64,000 nt of DNA, from contig JAWPMT010000005.1 in assembly GCA_033344775.1 (NCBI GenBank), positions 1,347,501-1,411,500 on the forward strand, given 5' to 3'. The notes under the pieces were generated by a model. It searched no databases and was not told the origin of the DNA. It saw only the letters and a list, made by a program, of their open reading frames with translations. Below, one piece after another: positions 9,122-18,784 of the stretch (position 1 is the first letter of the stretch; each line of letters starts with the position of its first letter). A program made the position numbers and the translations under genes. The stretch is from Cytophagales bacterium. Its GTDB lineage: Bacteria; Bacteroidota; Bacteroidia; Cytophagales; Cyclobacteriaceae.

Positions 9122-9514
9122 TTAGGACTTATTTTTCTCTTCCCAGTCCAAAATCCAATTTTCAATAGTTCGCACCACGTTTTTAAGATCCTTAAAGACT
9201 TCTTCATCTTCGGAAAGAAGAATATGATATCCAAGGGATCCTAGCCTTTCCTCCATAATTTGATCTTTCCTGGCCATTTCCTCAAACTGATGGATATATC
9301 CATCAAGTTCTATGATAAGCTTTAACTCTTTAGAAAAGAAATCTGCGATATACCGATCGATAGGCCGCTGACGAAGAAAACGATAGCCCATCATTTGTTT
9401 CCGAGAAAGCACATCACGCGATACCATGGCTTCAGACTTTGTTCCATCTTTTCGCAACTTCCTCGCGAACTCCTTTAAACTTTTGTTGTAATGATTATTC
9501 GAAAACCTACTCAA
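9122..9514 (-). CDS. DUF559 (Vsr-like) endonuclease-domain protein
   Basis: The 130-residue protein matches the DUF559 family of the PD-(D/E)xK nuclease superfamily. The N-terminus has LRKDGTKSEAMVSRDVL and GYRFLRQRPI. The core DFFSKELKLIIELDG supplies Asp58, Glu69 and Asp71, with His75 close by, in the order expected for a Vsr-type active site. The biological role of the family is not established. Here the gene is bracketed by GC-rich palindromes on both sides, which suggests that it travels with, or acts on, those repeats. Its length is normal for the family and nothing looks truncated. Confidence 0.85.
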   Translation of the reverse strand: MSRFSNNHYNKSLKEFARKLRKDGTKSEAMVSRDVLSRKQMMGYRFLRQRPIDRYIADFFSKELKLIIELDGYIHQFEEMARKDQIMEERLGSLGYHILLSEDEEVFKDLKNVVRTIENWILDWEEKNKS

Positions 9515-9534
9515 TTGAAATGTGTTGTTCTGTT

Positions 9535-9562
9535 CCCCATCGAGGGGGATAAGGGGGTGAGG
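9535..9562. repeat. G-rich repeat element upstream of the DUF559 gene
   Basis: CCCCATCGAGGGGG is followed directly by ATAAGGGGGTGAGG, an imperfect palindrome plus a second G-tract. It lies between the start of the DUF559 gene and the end of the pirin gene and is similar in sense and composition to the palindrome at 9087-9102. Confidence 0.5.
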
Positions 9563-9567
9563 AATCC

Positions 9568-10464
9568 TTACTTCCTCCGAAAATTCCCCTTAAACTCTGG
9601 CATTGGAACGTAAGTCTCATCCCCTGCCACTTTAGGAAACTCCTTGTTTATCCATTGATCTTTGGCCTCTTCGATTCGATCCTTGGTAGATGCCACAAAA
9701 TTCCAGAAGATCTCACGCCCATCTTCAAAGGGCTGTCCTCCGAATAATAGCACCCTGGTCTTAGGCGCCAAACGAATCTGACAGGCATCTTCCGTTTTGG
9801 ACACCAACATGTTGCCTTTTTCTATGACATTATCACAGGCTTTTATGGCTCCTTCCACAATACAAATACCAATCTCGCCTTGAAGTTGCCCTGCAATTTC
9901 CAAATCATAGGCTTCATCGGATTGAACATCTACCATAAACAATTCTGAATGCACATTAACCGGTGACTTTTTGCCATAGCCATCTCCTGCCACCAATGTA
10001 AATGATGCAGCTCCATCTGACCATCGAGGTAATGCTTCTTCCTTTACATGCTGAAATGCTGGCTCCATCATTTCCAAATGCTTTGGTAAGGCCACCCAGA
10101 TTTGGTAACCATGCACGTTACGGACTTGTCCATCACGAAATGTGTCAGGTGTTCGTTCTGTATGTGTCACACCTTTTCCAGCGGTCATCCAATTGACCGA
10201 ACCCGGTTCTATCAGCTGATGTGTGCCGATGCTGTCTTCATGTACAATCGCTCCCTCGAACAAATAAGTCAAGGTCGAAAGGCCGATGTGAGGATGCTGA
10301 TCTACATCCATGTAATGACCCGGTCCGATTTCAGAGGGTCCCATATGATCGATGAATATAAATGGGCCCACCATGCGTTTGGAACGAAAAGGGATCAACC
10401 GGCCGACAAGAAAGTCACCAATATCGCGGCTTCTTTCTTCTATGATCAAATCTGAGTTAGACAT
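9568..10464 (-). CDS. Pirin family protein (bicupin)
   Basis: The 298-residue protein is a full-length pirin. The N-terminal cupin carries the metal ligands His57 and His59 (QHPHIG) and His101 and Glu103 (GKGVTHTER), the same spacing as in studied pirins. Bacterial pirins are usually Fe-binding and some act as quercetinases. Others have been described as redox-responsive modulators, so the activity here is open. The gene appears to be transcribed alone, away from the gap that precedes the Nudix operon. The G-rich repeat lies just beyond its stop codon. Confidence 0.9.
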   Translation of the reverse strand: MSNSDLIIEERSRDIGDFLVGRLIPFRSKRMVGPFIFIDHMGPSEIGPGHYMDVDQHPHIGLSTLTYLFEGAIVHEDSIGTHQLIEPGSVNWMTAGKGVTHTERTPDTFRDGQVRNVHGYQIWVALPKHLEMMEPAFQHVKEEALPRWSDGAASFTLVAGDGYGKKSPVNVHSELFMVDVQSDEAYDLEIAGQLQGEIGICIVEGAIKACDNVIEKGNMLVSKTEDACQIRLAPKTRVLLFGGQPFEDGREIFWNFVASTKDRIEEAKDQWINKEFPKVAGDETYVPMPEFKGNFRRK

Positions 10465-10812
10465 GTAATAAAGGTAGTGGTATCCGGTTAATTCTCAAAT
10501 TCATTGAAAAAAGTGCGTTGATAGTGTGTCAAGGCAGATTTTTCTAGTATCTCAAATCTACCCCTACCCTAAAGGGAGTAAAGGAAATCTCCTCTTTAGG
10601 GAATTGAAGGGTCATTTTACAGGCTTTCTATTATTTCGAAAATTCTCCTAGACACTATTATTTAAAGGTAGATAGTTCGAGCTATTTATCGAAATAACCC
10701 GTGGAGTTGACGATAAATTCCATCGATTCTTTCACTCAGCGTGTATCTTAAAGTAGCTTAAGTGATATGAGCAATAACTCATACATCTTTATGCAGAAAA
10801 CACCGAGCAATT
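10465..10812. other. Divergent intergenic region with a degenerate GC-rich inverted repeat
   Basis: This gap separates pirin (leftward) from the Nudix operon (rightward), so it should hold both promoters, though I cannot fix either. It contains an imperfect inverted repeat CCCTAAAGGGAG ... CTCCTCTTTAGGG (about 10568-10601), followed by AATTGAAGGG. This is similar in style to the palindromes that flank the DUF559 gene. No open reading frame of note is present. Confidence 0.45.
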
Positions 10813-11394
10813 ATGAGTAAACAAGTAAAGATCACTTCAAAAGAACTCCTCTCTGACAATTGGTACGTCCTTCATAAATATGCTTACGACTTCCAACATG
10901 TCGATGGCACCTGGGAAAAACAAATGCGTGAAGTGTATGATCGAGGAAATGGGGCTACCATCCTATTGTACAATCAAGGAAAGAAGACCGTGATACTTAC
11001 TCGCCAATTTCGCTTGCCAACCTATGTCAATGGCAACGACACGGGCATGATGATTGAAGCTTGTGCAGGACTATTGGATAAAGATAGCCCTGAAGATTGC
11101 ATCCGAAAGGAAACGGAAGAAGAAACCGGCTATCAAATCTCCAATGTGCAAAAAGTCTATGAAGTCTATATGTCTCCTGGCTCCGTCACAGAAATTCTCT
11201 ATTTCTTCATTGCCGAGTATACCCAGGATATGAAAGTCAGCGAAGGTGGCGGGCTGGCAGATGAACAAGAAAACATTGAAGTATTAGAATTAGACTTTAA
11301 AGCGGCATTGAACATGATCAAAACTGGTGAGATCAAGGATGCCAAAACGATCATGTTGCTGCAGCATTTAGTGATTGAAGGAGTCATGAAATGA
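10813..11394 (+). CDS. nudK: Nudix hydrolase, GDP-mannose pyrophosphatase NudK-like
   Basis: The 193-residue protein follows the NudK/ADP-sugar pyrophosphatase pattern: [16 protein letters not shown], then [15 protein letters not shown], then the Nudix box [22 protein letters not shown]. In the box Lys replaces the first Arg of the usual REUxEExGU core, but the metal-binding glutamates are kept. The downstream [17 protein letters not shown] segment is typical of NudK. It should hydrolyse GDP-mannose or a related nucleotide sugar. It is the first gene of a four-gene run, and its stop overlaps the next start by 4 bp (ATGA). Confidence 0.85.
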   Translation: MSKQVKITSKELLSDNWYVLHKYAYDFQHVDGTWEKQMREVYDRGNGATILLYNQGKKTVILTRQFRLPTYVNGNDTGMMIEACAGLLDKDSPEDCIRKETEEETGYQISNVQKVYEVYMSPGSVTEILYFFIAEYTQDMKVSEGGGLADEQENIEVLELDFKAALNMIKTGEIKDAKTIMLLQHLVIEGVMK

Positions 11395-12242
11395 GGCTAC
11401 TACGATCGTTAAAGATAAGTATGGTAATATGGGCTTTGTTTCCAACCATTGCTAAATCTCAGGATAAAAGCGATCCGGCAATATATCAGGTCATTTATCA
11501 ACAGGCGGCCTTTCGGAGTGGCACTTCACTGAAGAAAGAAGATTTGATTTACCCAGGAGATTACATCAAAAATGAGCATGGTCTTCTAGTATTGTTTCAT
11601 CTCCAAAATCATTCCTTGCACCTATCAAAAAACAAAAATTTTCTGGCTTCTGATTTTCAGGATACTAATGAACCGATTGTTAGCATTCTAGAAAAAAACT
11701 TTATCCCTTGCCTGTTTGATTCAACAAAAAACAGACGAGAACATCCTAAGACCATATCCAGTACTAGGCCTTCATTTGAGTTCATTTACCCACATCAGCC
11801 AAGTGAAAAAATAACGCGTGATCAGGAGCTATGTGTATGGTGGAAGACCACCAATTACTTTCAACCTGCAGGTCACTATAGGATTGAATTGAAAGATATT
11901 TTTGAGAATCTCATTCAGGAAATAGCAATAGATACGACTGTACTGACATTACCAATTCCTGAAATACCAGAACCCCAAAATGACTTTTTGGTAGTTGAAG
12001 TATACGATGATCAAAATGACTTTTCGGAACGACTGGGTTTCGACATTGAAACCGAAAAGTCCAGTCTGTCTCCATGCGATTCCCAACGTGCACCGGAATT
12101 CCTATTTCTCGCTCAAATGCTTGAGGAACATGGAAATAACAAAGAAGCTTTGATCTTTTATGACAAGTCAGCTCAAAGTTCTACACATGAGCTTTACCAG
12201 TTGATCTACCAATTTGCACAAAGCAGGCTTGCCAATGAATAG
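11391..12242 (+). CDS. Hypothetical secreted protein, first of two tandem paralogues
   Basis: The 283-residue product has an N-terminal signal-like segment (about 1-24, ending near TIAKSQ). The middle is beta-rich and includes [11 protein letters not shown]. The last 60 residues form a helical hairpin like a TPR unit ([26 protein letters not shown]). The next gene encodes a protein with the same layout and matching landmarks: a Cys before Trp-Trp, a Pro-Cys pair before the helices and EAxxFYDxAA in the helices. No family name is known to me. It overlaps nudK by 4 bp and the next gene by 8 bp, so translation is coupled. Confidence 0.7.
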   Translation: MRLLRSLKISMVIWALFPTIAKSQDKSDPAIYQVIYQQAAFRSGTSLKKEDLIYPGDYIKNEHGLLVLFHLQNHSLHLSKNKNFLASDFQDTNEPIVSILEKNFIPCLFDSTKNRREHPKTISSTRPSFEFIYPHQPSEKITRDQELCVWWKTTNYFQPAGHYRIELKDIFENLIQEIAIDTTVLTLPIPEIPEPQNDFLVVEVYDDQNDFSERLGFDIETEKSSLSPCDSQRAPEFLFLAQMLEEHGNNKEALIFYDKSAQSSTHELYQLIYQFAQSRLANE

Positions 12243-13095
12243 ATCATTATTGAAAATAATTACTCCTTTTTGTTCGGTACTTATGGTACTGACCACCACT
12301 TCCTGCGTCTATAATCAGCACTTACTCAATAATCAACCCGAGCATCTTTCTAGACCAGCCATCGTCCTTCATGCTACGGGAGCATTCAAAGAAGATCATG
12401 CACCCTTGAAACGATTCGAGACCCTGAAATCCGATGAATTGATCACTTTAAAGGGTGGATATGTGCTCTTACAACATTACTCTGGCCGGCTCTTTGAGTA
12501 TGTAGGAGACACCATACTAGTCGCTGGCAATGCAGTCGCGCACAGTCCGAATGACAATCAATCAGTACCTGTTGAATTGAAATTCCTTTTCAGCGACATA
12601 CCCTATAAAAACACGCCAACTGCATCAACCAGAATAGTACCGGACTATCATTATTTGTATCCTTTCAGTTCCACTTTTGAAATCAATCGTGATGAACTCA
12701 TTTGTCTATGGTGGGAACGAAAAGATACTTCAGTCAGCCCCGAAGTAGAGATATCTATCAGAGACTTTGACGACAATATCGTTTCCTCTTTTCGCACCGA
12801 TCATCGAAGAATCGAAATCCCTATTCCGGAAAATACCTCCAAAAATCTTTTTGTAATTGACTTGGGGCATGAAGATGAATATGCGGGTACTATCGGTTTC
12901 CAGGTGAAAGATAAACAGCCCGGCTTCACGCCCTGTAATGCATCGGCAAGTATTGAGTATTTACAAATTGCTACAACGCTGGAAAGTAAGCGTCATTTCA
13001 AAGAAGCTTATGAATTTTACGACCGGGCTGCAAAAGCATCTCCACAATCAATCTATGAACAGTTCAAACTCAAGGCCCTTCAACGACTTTTTTAA
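12235..13095 (+). CDS. Hypothetical lipoprotein, second of two tandem paralogues
   Basis: The ATG at 12235 is chosen over an ATG seven codons upstream because it begins a clean lipoprotein signal ([10 protein letters not shown]...) with lipobox TTSC, Cys24. It overlaps the previous stop by 8 bp. The 286-residue protein shares with its neighbour the LICLWWERKD core, the TPCNA turn and the C-terminal helical pair KRHFKEAYEFYDRAA, which resembles a TPR unit. It probably sits on the periplasmic or outer membrane surface. Whether the two paralogues form a complex is not shown. The gene is followed after 12 bp by the ureohydrolase. Confidence 0.7.
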   Translation: MNRSLLKIITPFCSVLMVLTTTSCVYNQHLLNNQPEHLSRPAIVLHATGAFKEDHAPLKRFETLKSDELITLKGGYVLLQHYSGRLFEYVGDTILVAGNAVAHSPNDNQSVPVELKFLFSDIPYKNTPTASTRIVPDYHYLYPFSSTFEINRDELICLWWERKDTSVSPEVEISIRDFDDNIVSSFRTDHRRIEIPIPENTSKNLFVIDLGHEDEYAGTIGFQVKDKQPGFTPCNASASIEYLQIATTLESKRHFKEAYEFYDRAAKASPQSIYEQFKLKALQRLF

Positions 13096-13107
13096 TATCT
13101 TCAAGGC

Positions 13108-13917
13108 ATGATCCAACTCCTTGGCATTCCTTACGATCTCAATTCTTCTTTTTTGCGTGGCCCCTCCTATGCCCCTCCCAGAATTCGTCTCGCTGACAAA
13201 GAAGGATCAGCCAATCAGTTTACGGAAGATGTCCTTGAGATCAAAGAAGGAGTCATTTATCACGATACAGGTGATCTGATGTTCGAAGACCCTGCGCCAA
13301 AAGCCGTGTTCCAGACCATTAAATCGAACATTGCGTCTTTAATTAAAAACGGTGATCAAGTACTCTCGTTGGGTGGAGACCACTCCGTCAGTGATCCAAT
13401 AATCAGCGCATTCGCGGAGCAGTACTCTGGATTGCATATTTTGCATCTGGACGCACATGCAGACCTCTACGAAGATTTTGAAGGCAATCCATACTCACAT
13501 GCCTCTCCTTTTGCCCGAATCATGGAAGAAGGAAAAGTGTCTGGTCTGACACAGGTAGGTATCCGCACCTTCAACTCACATCAAAAAGAACAAGCAGAAC
13601 GATACGGTGTGAACATAGTAGAAGCCAAAGACTTCAATCTTGATTTCATTGTAGGGTTACAAGGCCCCTTGTACATTTCATTGGATTTGGATGTTCTGGA
13701 TCCAGCTTTTGCACCGGGTGTCTCCCACCATGAACCCGGGGGACTTTCCAACAGAGATATTCTTGATATCATCCAAAAAGTGAATGTCCCGATCGTTGGA
13801 GCAGACATTGTGGAATACAATCCGATGCGAGACATCAATCACATGACTGCCATGGTGGCATACAAGATGATGAAGGAATTGATGGGGAAGATGTTCACTT
13901 CGACAGGCTCAGGATGA
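13108..13917 (+). CDS. Arginase/agmatinase/formimidoylglutamase family hydrolase
   Basis: This 269-residue ureohydrolase has all the manganese-binding motifs: GGDHS (about residue 91), DAHADLY, SLDLDVLDPAFAPG and the HHEPGG loop. It should release urea or formamide from a guanidino or formimino substrate. The exact substrate cannot be told, though the loops look closer to agmatinase/formimidoylglutamase than to classical arginase. It ends the nudK operon. The last codons (for FTSTGSG and stop) read through TTCGACAGGCTCAGGATGA, an intergenic repeat motif common in Bacteroidota, so the native C-terminus was probably replaced or extended by repeat DNA. Confidence 0.9.
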   Translation: MIQLLGIPYDLNSSFLRGPSYAPPRIRLADKEGSANQFTEDVLEIKEGVIYHDTGDLMFEDPAPKAVFQTIKSNIASLIKNGDQVLSLGGDHSVSDPIISAFAEQYSGLHILHLDAHADLYEDFEGNPYSHASPFARIMEEGKVSGLTQVGIRTFNSHQKEQAERYGVNIVEAKDFNLDFIVGLQGPLYISLDLDVLDPAFAPGVSHHEPGGLSNRDILDIIQKVNVPIVGADIVEYNPMRDINHMTAMVAYKMMKELMGKMFTSTGSG

Positions 13918-13920
13918 CAA
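13895..13920. repeat. Short interspersed repeat overlapping the 3' end of the ureohydrolase gene
   Basis: The text CTTCGACAGGCTCAGGATGAC matches a repeat core often found between genes in Bacteroidota. Related phrases occur here at about 33238 (GAGCGTGTCGAAGG) and 63837-63876 (GAGCCTG ... GCCTGTCGAA). The stop codon TGA lies inside the repeat. Confidence 0.6.
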
Positions 13921-13931
13921 AGCTTAAAAGA

Positions 13932-16900
13932 TCATTTCACCAAATTCAAGTACCCTTCCAGGTTCACCTCCTCGCCATCTACCCCTATGGCCCTTACTTT
14001 GTAGACGTAGGTGTCTGATTTTTGAAGTCTTCCATTATATTTCCCATCCCAGCCTTCTTCCATGTTGTTGGTCGAAAAGATCATCTCTCCCCAGCGATTG
14101 AAGACTCGGAATTCCAGTAAGGATTCCAATAACCAACCTTGCACAAAGACGATATCATTAACGCCATCACCATTCGGCGTGAAGGATTGGGGCATGCTGA
14201 TAAACGAAGGTGGGATGACATAAACGGTCAGATTGTAAGTAGAATCAAAACAACCTTTGATGTCCTGGACATACAATTCATAAAAAGCATCCTCCAGAGG
14301 GGATACCTCCGGTCGATCACAATCCAGACAGCTCAGGTCTTCCTTTGGAGATACATCAAATTGATACAATTCTTCAAGTACAATCGGAAGCTTAGCTGTT
14401 TTACCTTCCTGGATCGTGGTGTCCCAATCGGCAAACATATATGGCAAAATCACCTGAATGGCCGTATCCATGGTTTGAACACATCCAGCATAATTCTCTT
14501 CTGTGATGGTCAAGGTGAAAGATGAATCAGGGATGGCAGTGGCTGAACTACCACCCCCGGATCCAAAGTACTCAGTGGGTCCCCACAGATACAAACTGGA
14601 ATCGTTTGGATCATCTATGGTTGCAGTGAGCGATTCGCCATAGCACAACGTATCTATTGATAAGGTTAAATCGATATCCGGGATACCTTCTACCACCACA
14701 TTGCGGGTAAGGCTATCCACACATCCGAATTCAAAATTTTCGACAATCTGAGTAAAGCTGTAAGTATCGGGATTGGTATATGAAAAGGTAGCTCCCACAT
14801 CATCCTGTGGTGTTTCATTAGGAATGATCCAACTGTAGGTATCAGCATTTTGTGCCTGACTTTGCAAGGTAATACCCTCACCTACACACAAAATACTGTC
14901 TTCAATTCCCTCACCATTCAACGTTAGAAAATCAGCTTTCACCTCATGGAAGAATACCGTATCTGAAACCTCGGACGCACAACCATTATCTGAGTATAAA
15001 AATAATCGGGCCACCGCCTGGAAGTTGTCAGGTGTCGAATTATACACGTGACTGGTGTCCATGACCTGACCAATGTTCAAACCATCTCCAGAGGTGACCA
15101 GTGCACCATCACCAAATACCCAGGCCATAGAATCTACATCTACGGTATCCATTGCCGTGAAAGGCACCAGATCACCTGCACAAATTTGATCGTCCAGAAT
15201 GTCAAAATCCCCTTCAGGCGCATTCACATTGAAAGCCACGGATACAGAATCGATGCAACCATTATCCGTTTCGGCGTTAAGCGTGACTTCCCATGCTCCT
15301 TTGCTATAAAAAGAACTGACATCTGATGAGGAGCTGGAAACACCATTGCCAAGGTCCCAACGTACGGAATAGCTGCTGTTGGACAAGGTAGTATCCATCA
15401 AATTGACAAACAGAGGATCGCAATACACTGTATCAGAGCTACTGTCTGTATCGAATGAAAAGCCAACTTTCGGAGAGGTCTGGACCGTAATTGTTCTGTC
15501 TACAGAATCCCGACAACCATCTGCCGTTTCACCATAAAGCGTAATATCATAATCTCCTTCGGTGGCAAAAGAGATCGGGCCAGACTGGATGGTGTCCAAA
15601 ACGTCCGCTAATCCATCATCATCAATGTCCCAGGAATAAGAAAGTCCTGAATTACTGGAGCGGTCTCTTGCGGTCAACGTGAATTCCTGGTCTGTACAAC
15701 GTCCGTTTCCTCCCTGGTCAATGTTGGTCCGGAGGTCCAGCGGCTCATAAAACAGGGTAAGTAAGGTATCCTCTATGGCATAGGAACAACCAACACTATC
15801 AGCAATTCTCATAGAAACGAAAATGGAATCTCCTACTGATTCGCTCAGTGTATATTCTAAACTCAGATCAGTTCCTCCGAATATGGTATCCGTCGTTAAA
15901 CTGGAGATCAGCCAGGTAACAGAATCCAGAGTATTGTCCGAAGTTGCCGTAGCACTCAGATTGAAAGTCTGTCCATTACATAAAAACGTATCACTTACGG
16001 ATAGCATCGGGATAATGATATCCGGATCATATGCAAAAGTGGCTGTGTCTTGGCAACCGTTATCGTCCTTGACCACTAACCATACTTCCTGTGGTTGACT
16101 CAAGGTATCCGGAATCTGATAAACCAGGGAATCATGGGAATGTGTGTAAGGACGCTGGACATCTTCGATCGTAGGAAATTGGAAACTGTACCCTCGACAA
16201 GCCACATCCACAGAACCACTGGCATCAAATTCAATTTCTGAACCTGCGCAGGCCAATGAACCACCTGAAAGGCTCGCCGTTATCTGACGCACTTGCACCT
16301 TGTGGGTCACCTCGTCGGCTTCACACCCTGAATCATCAGAGACGGTTAGTTTAACCGAATGATCCTGTCCTGACATGCCATCATGGACATAGGTATGCGT
16401 AGGCGCTGCAATGGTTGCAGTACTACCATCACCAAATTCCCAACCCAAGGTTTGCGTACCGGTCGAGATAGACGAAGAGTAAAACCGATAATCCAGTGGC
16501 GTATCACAATGACTCCCAAAAGCGAATTCGGCTTTGTTACCATTTACTTGAATATTTTGTGCATTGGATTCGGATAAGCAACCAGCAGATTCTAAAACCA
16601 GGGAGACTTCATGTGTACCTACTTCCGTAAACCCCCATTTCACCGAGCTTTCTGAAGACTGATGAAAAACCCGATTGCTATCGGCATAGAAATGGAATGC
16701 ATCGATCAGACTGAAGTCAACCATTGCAGTATTCGTTACCAGATTGAAAGAATCTTCCTTGCAAGTTGTCGTAATTGGGGTTCCGCCCAGGCCCTCGATT
16801 GAGAAACTGATATCACTGGCGCTGAATGATTTTCCAACATGTACTTCAGCGGCAAAGGAGGTATCCTGGCAACCGGAACTGTTTTCGACGGCCACAAATA

Positions 16901-18509
16901 CGTCGTAGGTTCCGGCAGAAGCATAAGTATGCTCCCACTCGTCCTGTTCAGTGGTATAGGTCGTAAAACCAGCCCCCTCGCCGAAATCCCAGGACCAGGA
17001 AACGAGGGGGTCTGTATCACTCACCGTTACACTATCTGTTACCGTTATTTCTGCATCAGTCTCACACAACAATGCAGAGCCACTATTAAACCATACCCTT
17101 GCCGAAAGTGGCGTATGTGTAAACTCTACTGTCGCTGTATCCAAACAACCTGTGAGTCCATCGGTCACGACCAACTGGCTGCTGTACAGGGTCTCAGATA
17201 CTAATCCGTATTCCAGCGTATCGTTCGGATCAAAATAAGAGGCGGTTGCATTGGTGGCGGTTTCATCCGAAGAACTGGTCAGGTAATCTCCCTCGAAGAC
17301 CCACTGATAGGTAGGCAAACTGGCGTCCGTATTCACGAGTTGATAATCTACTGTAATTGGATTGTCACATCCTGCGCCAGGATCAGCAATCGCATCAATC
17401 AGGATTTCCTGCACATAAACGGAATCAATAATGGTAGGGGTTGTACAACCTCGCACGGCTACATCCAGGCTGATATACTTCATTCCTGCTGTTCGATAAT
17501 AGATCTCAATACCTGCCAAATCCGACGTATCTCTGATACTGAAATAGCGGTTTCGGTCTGAATCAAAGTACTCCGCTCCATCATCGAAATCCCAGTCTAT
17601 CGACCGGTAGCTGGATCCAAGTGAGGAGGATATGGTCAATGGGACGTCCTTGCAGACAGTATCAGGTAAGATGATGGAGGGAGCACCTATTGATTCAGTT
17701 ATTGTTAATGAGTCACGGCAACCTTGTGCATTGGTTGCTATTAATTGAATGTTGTAAGTTCCTGTTGGGTAGGTTTTGGCTGGTGGGTTTTCATTGGTAC
17801 TGGTGGTACCGTCACCAAAATCCCATTGGTAAGTCAGCGCATATACATCAGTCGTGTTGTTATTGAATGAAATCTCAGAACTCGCTTCACAGGGGGTACT
17901 GGAATTGGTTTCGAAATCCATTTCAGGTATATCCCAAACTTCGATAAAATCCTCCTCGCTGGCATAAGGCGCACACAAGTCAATACCTGTTGCAATTTCC
18001 ACTGCCACCTGATATTTATTTCCAGGACCTAAAGAACTGGCGTAAGTATAAGTCACTGTATCATCAGCAGAAACGAGGGAATTGCCATCGCCGAAGATCC
18101 AAGTCAGGTCTCCGAGTGGAATATCTGTTTTGGAAGTTGAAAAATTCAACTCATACCAGAATCGTACATCAAAGGGAGCACATCCTTCGCTGGCCGAAGA
18201 GAAGATGGTTACTTCAGGAATTTCATATACTTCCACATTATACGTGGCTAATGGAGAAGTTGTCGCGGCATCGTCATAGGCATTGACCGTGTATGATCCA
18301 GCATCGGAAAGCGTATAAACATAGGCCACGGTATCGCCAGAAATCCTGGTGCCATCACCAAAATCCCACCAAAAGACTGTACCACCTCCGAAACCATTTA
18401 AAACAAAGGATTGATCGCGGGAAACACAACCATTCGTCGTAGCTAGTGTTTGTGCAACGAGGTGAGAGTAGGAAAATAAAAGCAATAAAGCGACTAACGC
18501 GGTTCGCAT
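13932..18509 (-). CDS. Giant PKD-repeat protein with T9SS type B sorting domain
   Basis: The 1525-residue protein starts with a signal peptide (MRTALVALLLLFSYSHLVAQ). It then carries a long run of PKD-like beta-sandwich repeats: at least ten variants of the W-D-F-G-D-G signature are visible, for example WWDFGDG, QWDFGDG, SWDFGEG and AWVFGDG, each paired with cysteines near GC-xD motifs. The final 90 residues (PQSFTPNGDGVND, FRVFNRWGEMIF, WDGKYNG, YVYKVRAI) are the CHU_C / gliding-motility-associated domain, a type B sorting signal for type IX secretion. It should be a surface or secreted adhesin. The PorP/SprF gene at 19717 is a plausible secretion partner. Confidence 0.93.
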   Translation of the reverse strand: MRTALVALLLLFSYSHLVAQTLATTNGCVSRDQSFVLNGFGGGTVFWWDFGDGTRISGDTVAYVYTLSDAGSYTVNAYDDAATTSPLATYNVEVYEIPEVTIFSSASEGCAPFDVRFWYELNFSTSKTDIPLGDLTWIFGDGNSLVSADDTVTYTYASSLGPGNKYQVAVEIATGIDLCAPYASEEDFIEVWDIPEMDFETNSSTPCEASSEISFNNNTTDVYALTYQWDFGDGTTSTNENPPAKTYPTGTYNIQLIATNAQGCRDSLTITESIGAPSIILPDTVCKDVPLTISSSLGSSYRSIDWDFDDGAEYFDSDRNRYFSIRDTSDLAGIEIYYRTAGMKYISLDVAVRGCTTPTIIDSVYVQEILIDAIADPGAGCDNPITVDYQLVNTDASLPTYQWVFEGDYLTSSSDETATNATASYFDPNDTLEYGLVSETLYSSQLVVTDGLTGCLDTATVEFTHTPLSARVWFNSGSALLCETDAEITVTDSVTVSDTDPLVSWSWDFGEGAGFTTYTTEQDEWEHTYASAGTYDVFVAVENSSGCQDTSFAAEVHVGKSFSASDISFSIEGLGGTPITTTCKEDSFNLVTNTAMVDFSLIDAFHFYADSNRVFHQSSESSVKWGFTEVGTHEVSLVLESAGCLSESNAQNIQVNGNKAEFAFGSHCDTPLDYRFYSSSISTGTQTLGWEFGDGSTATIAAPTHTYVHDGMSGQDHSVKLTVSDDSGCEADEVTHKVQVRQITASLSGGSLACAGSEIEFDASGSVDVACRGYSFQFPTIEDVQRPYTHSHDSLVYQIPDTLSQPQEVWLVVKDDNGCQDTATFAYDPDIIIPMLSVSDTFLCNGQTFNLSATATSDNTLDSVTWLISSLTTDTIFGGTDLSLEYTLSESVGDSIFVSMRIADSVGCSYAIEDTLLTLFYEPLDLRTNIDQGGNGRCTDQEFTLTARDRSSNSGLSYSWDIDDDGLADVLDTIQSGPISFATEGDYDITLYGETADGCRDSVDRTITVQTSPKVGFSFDTDSSSDTVYCDPLFVNLMDTTLSNSSYSVRWDLGNGVSSSSSDVSSFYSKGAWEVTLNAETDNGCIDSVSVAFNVNAPEGDFDILDDQICAGDLVPFTAMDTVDVDSMAWVFGDGALVTSGDGLNIGQVMDTSHVYNSTPDNFQAVARLFLYSDNGCASEVSDTVFFHEVKADFLTLNGEGIEDSILCVGEGITLQSQAQNADTYSWIIPNETPQDDVGATFSYTNPDTYSFTQIVENFEFGCVDSLTRNVVVEGIPDIDLTLSIDTLCYGESLTATIDDPNDSSLYLWGPTEYFGSGGGSSATAIPDSSFTLTITEENYAGCVQTMDTAIQVILPYMFADWDTTIQEGKTAKLPIVLEELYQFDVSPKEDLSCLDCDRPEVSPLEDAFYELYVQDIKGCFDSTYNLTVYVIPPSFISMPQSFTPNGDGVNDIVFVQGWLLESLLEFRVFNRWGEMIFSTNNMEEGWDGKYNGRLQKSDTYVYKVRAIGVDGEEVNLEGYLNLVK

Positions 18510-18784
18510 GGAACGAGTAACAATTGGCGAATAATAAAACAGTCGCTATAGCTGAGTGAGCGATTTCTGTGGTTGAAAAGCGGAAGATTATTGCTAAGCA
18601 GCTCTTGAGGGGCGTTTTTGAATACCAGAGCTGGGCAAATATCACAGAATTATTCAAAAAAATAATACTTTAGTGCAAATTTTTCTCATTTTTTCTTGTT
18701 TTGACTTTCCTAGCCTTCTAAATTGCACCTGCTAGCTCACGACAAAAAGCAACTGACCGGGATTCGTCCAATTCGCCATTTTGT

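Noticed and set aside
14139-14525. 128-residue plus-strand open frame inside the PKD gene
   Set aside because: It is antisense to a well-supported 1525-residue gene and has no domain features. Other antisense frames in that gene were rejected for the same reason.
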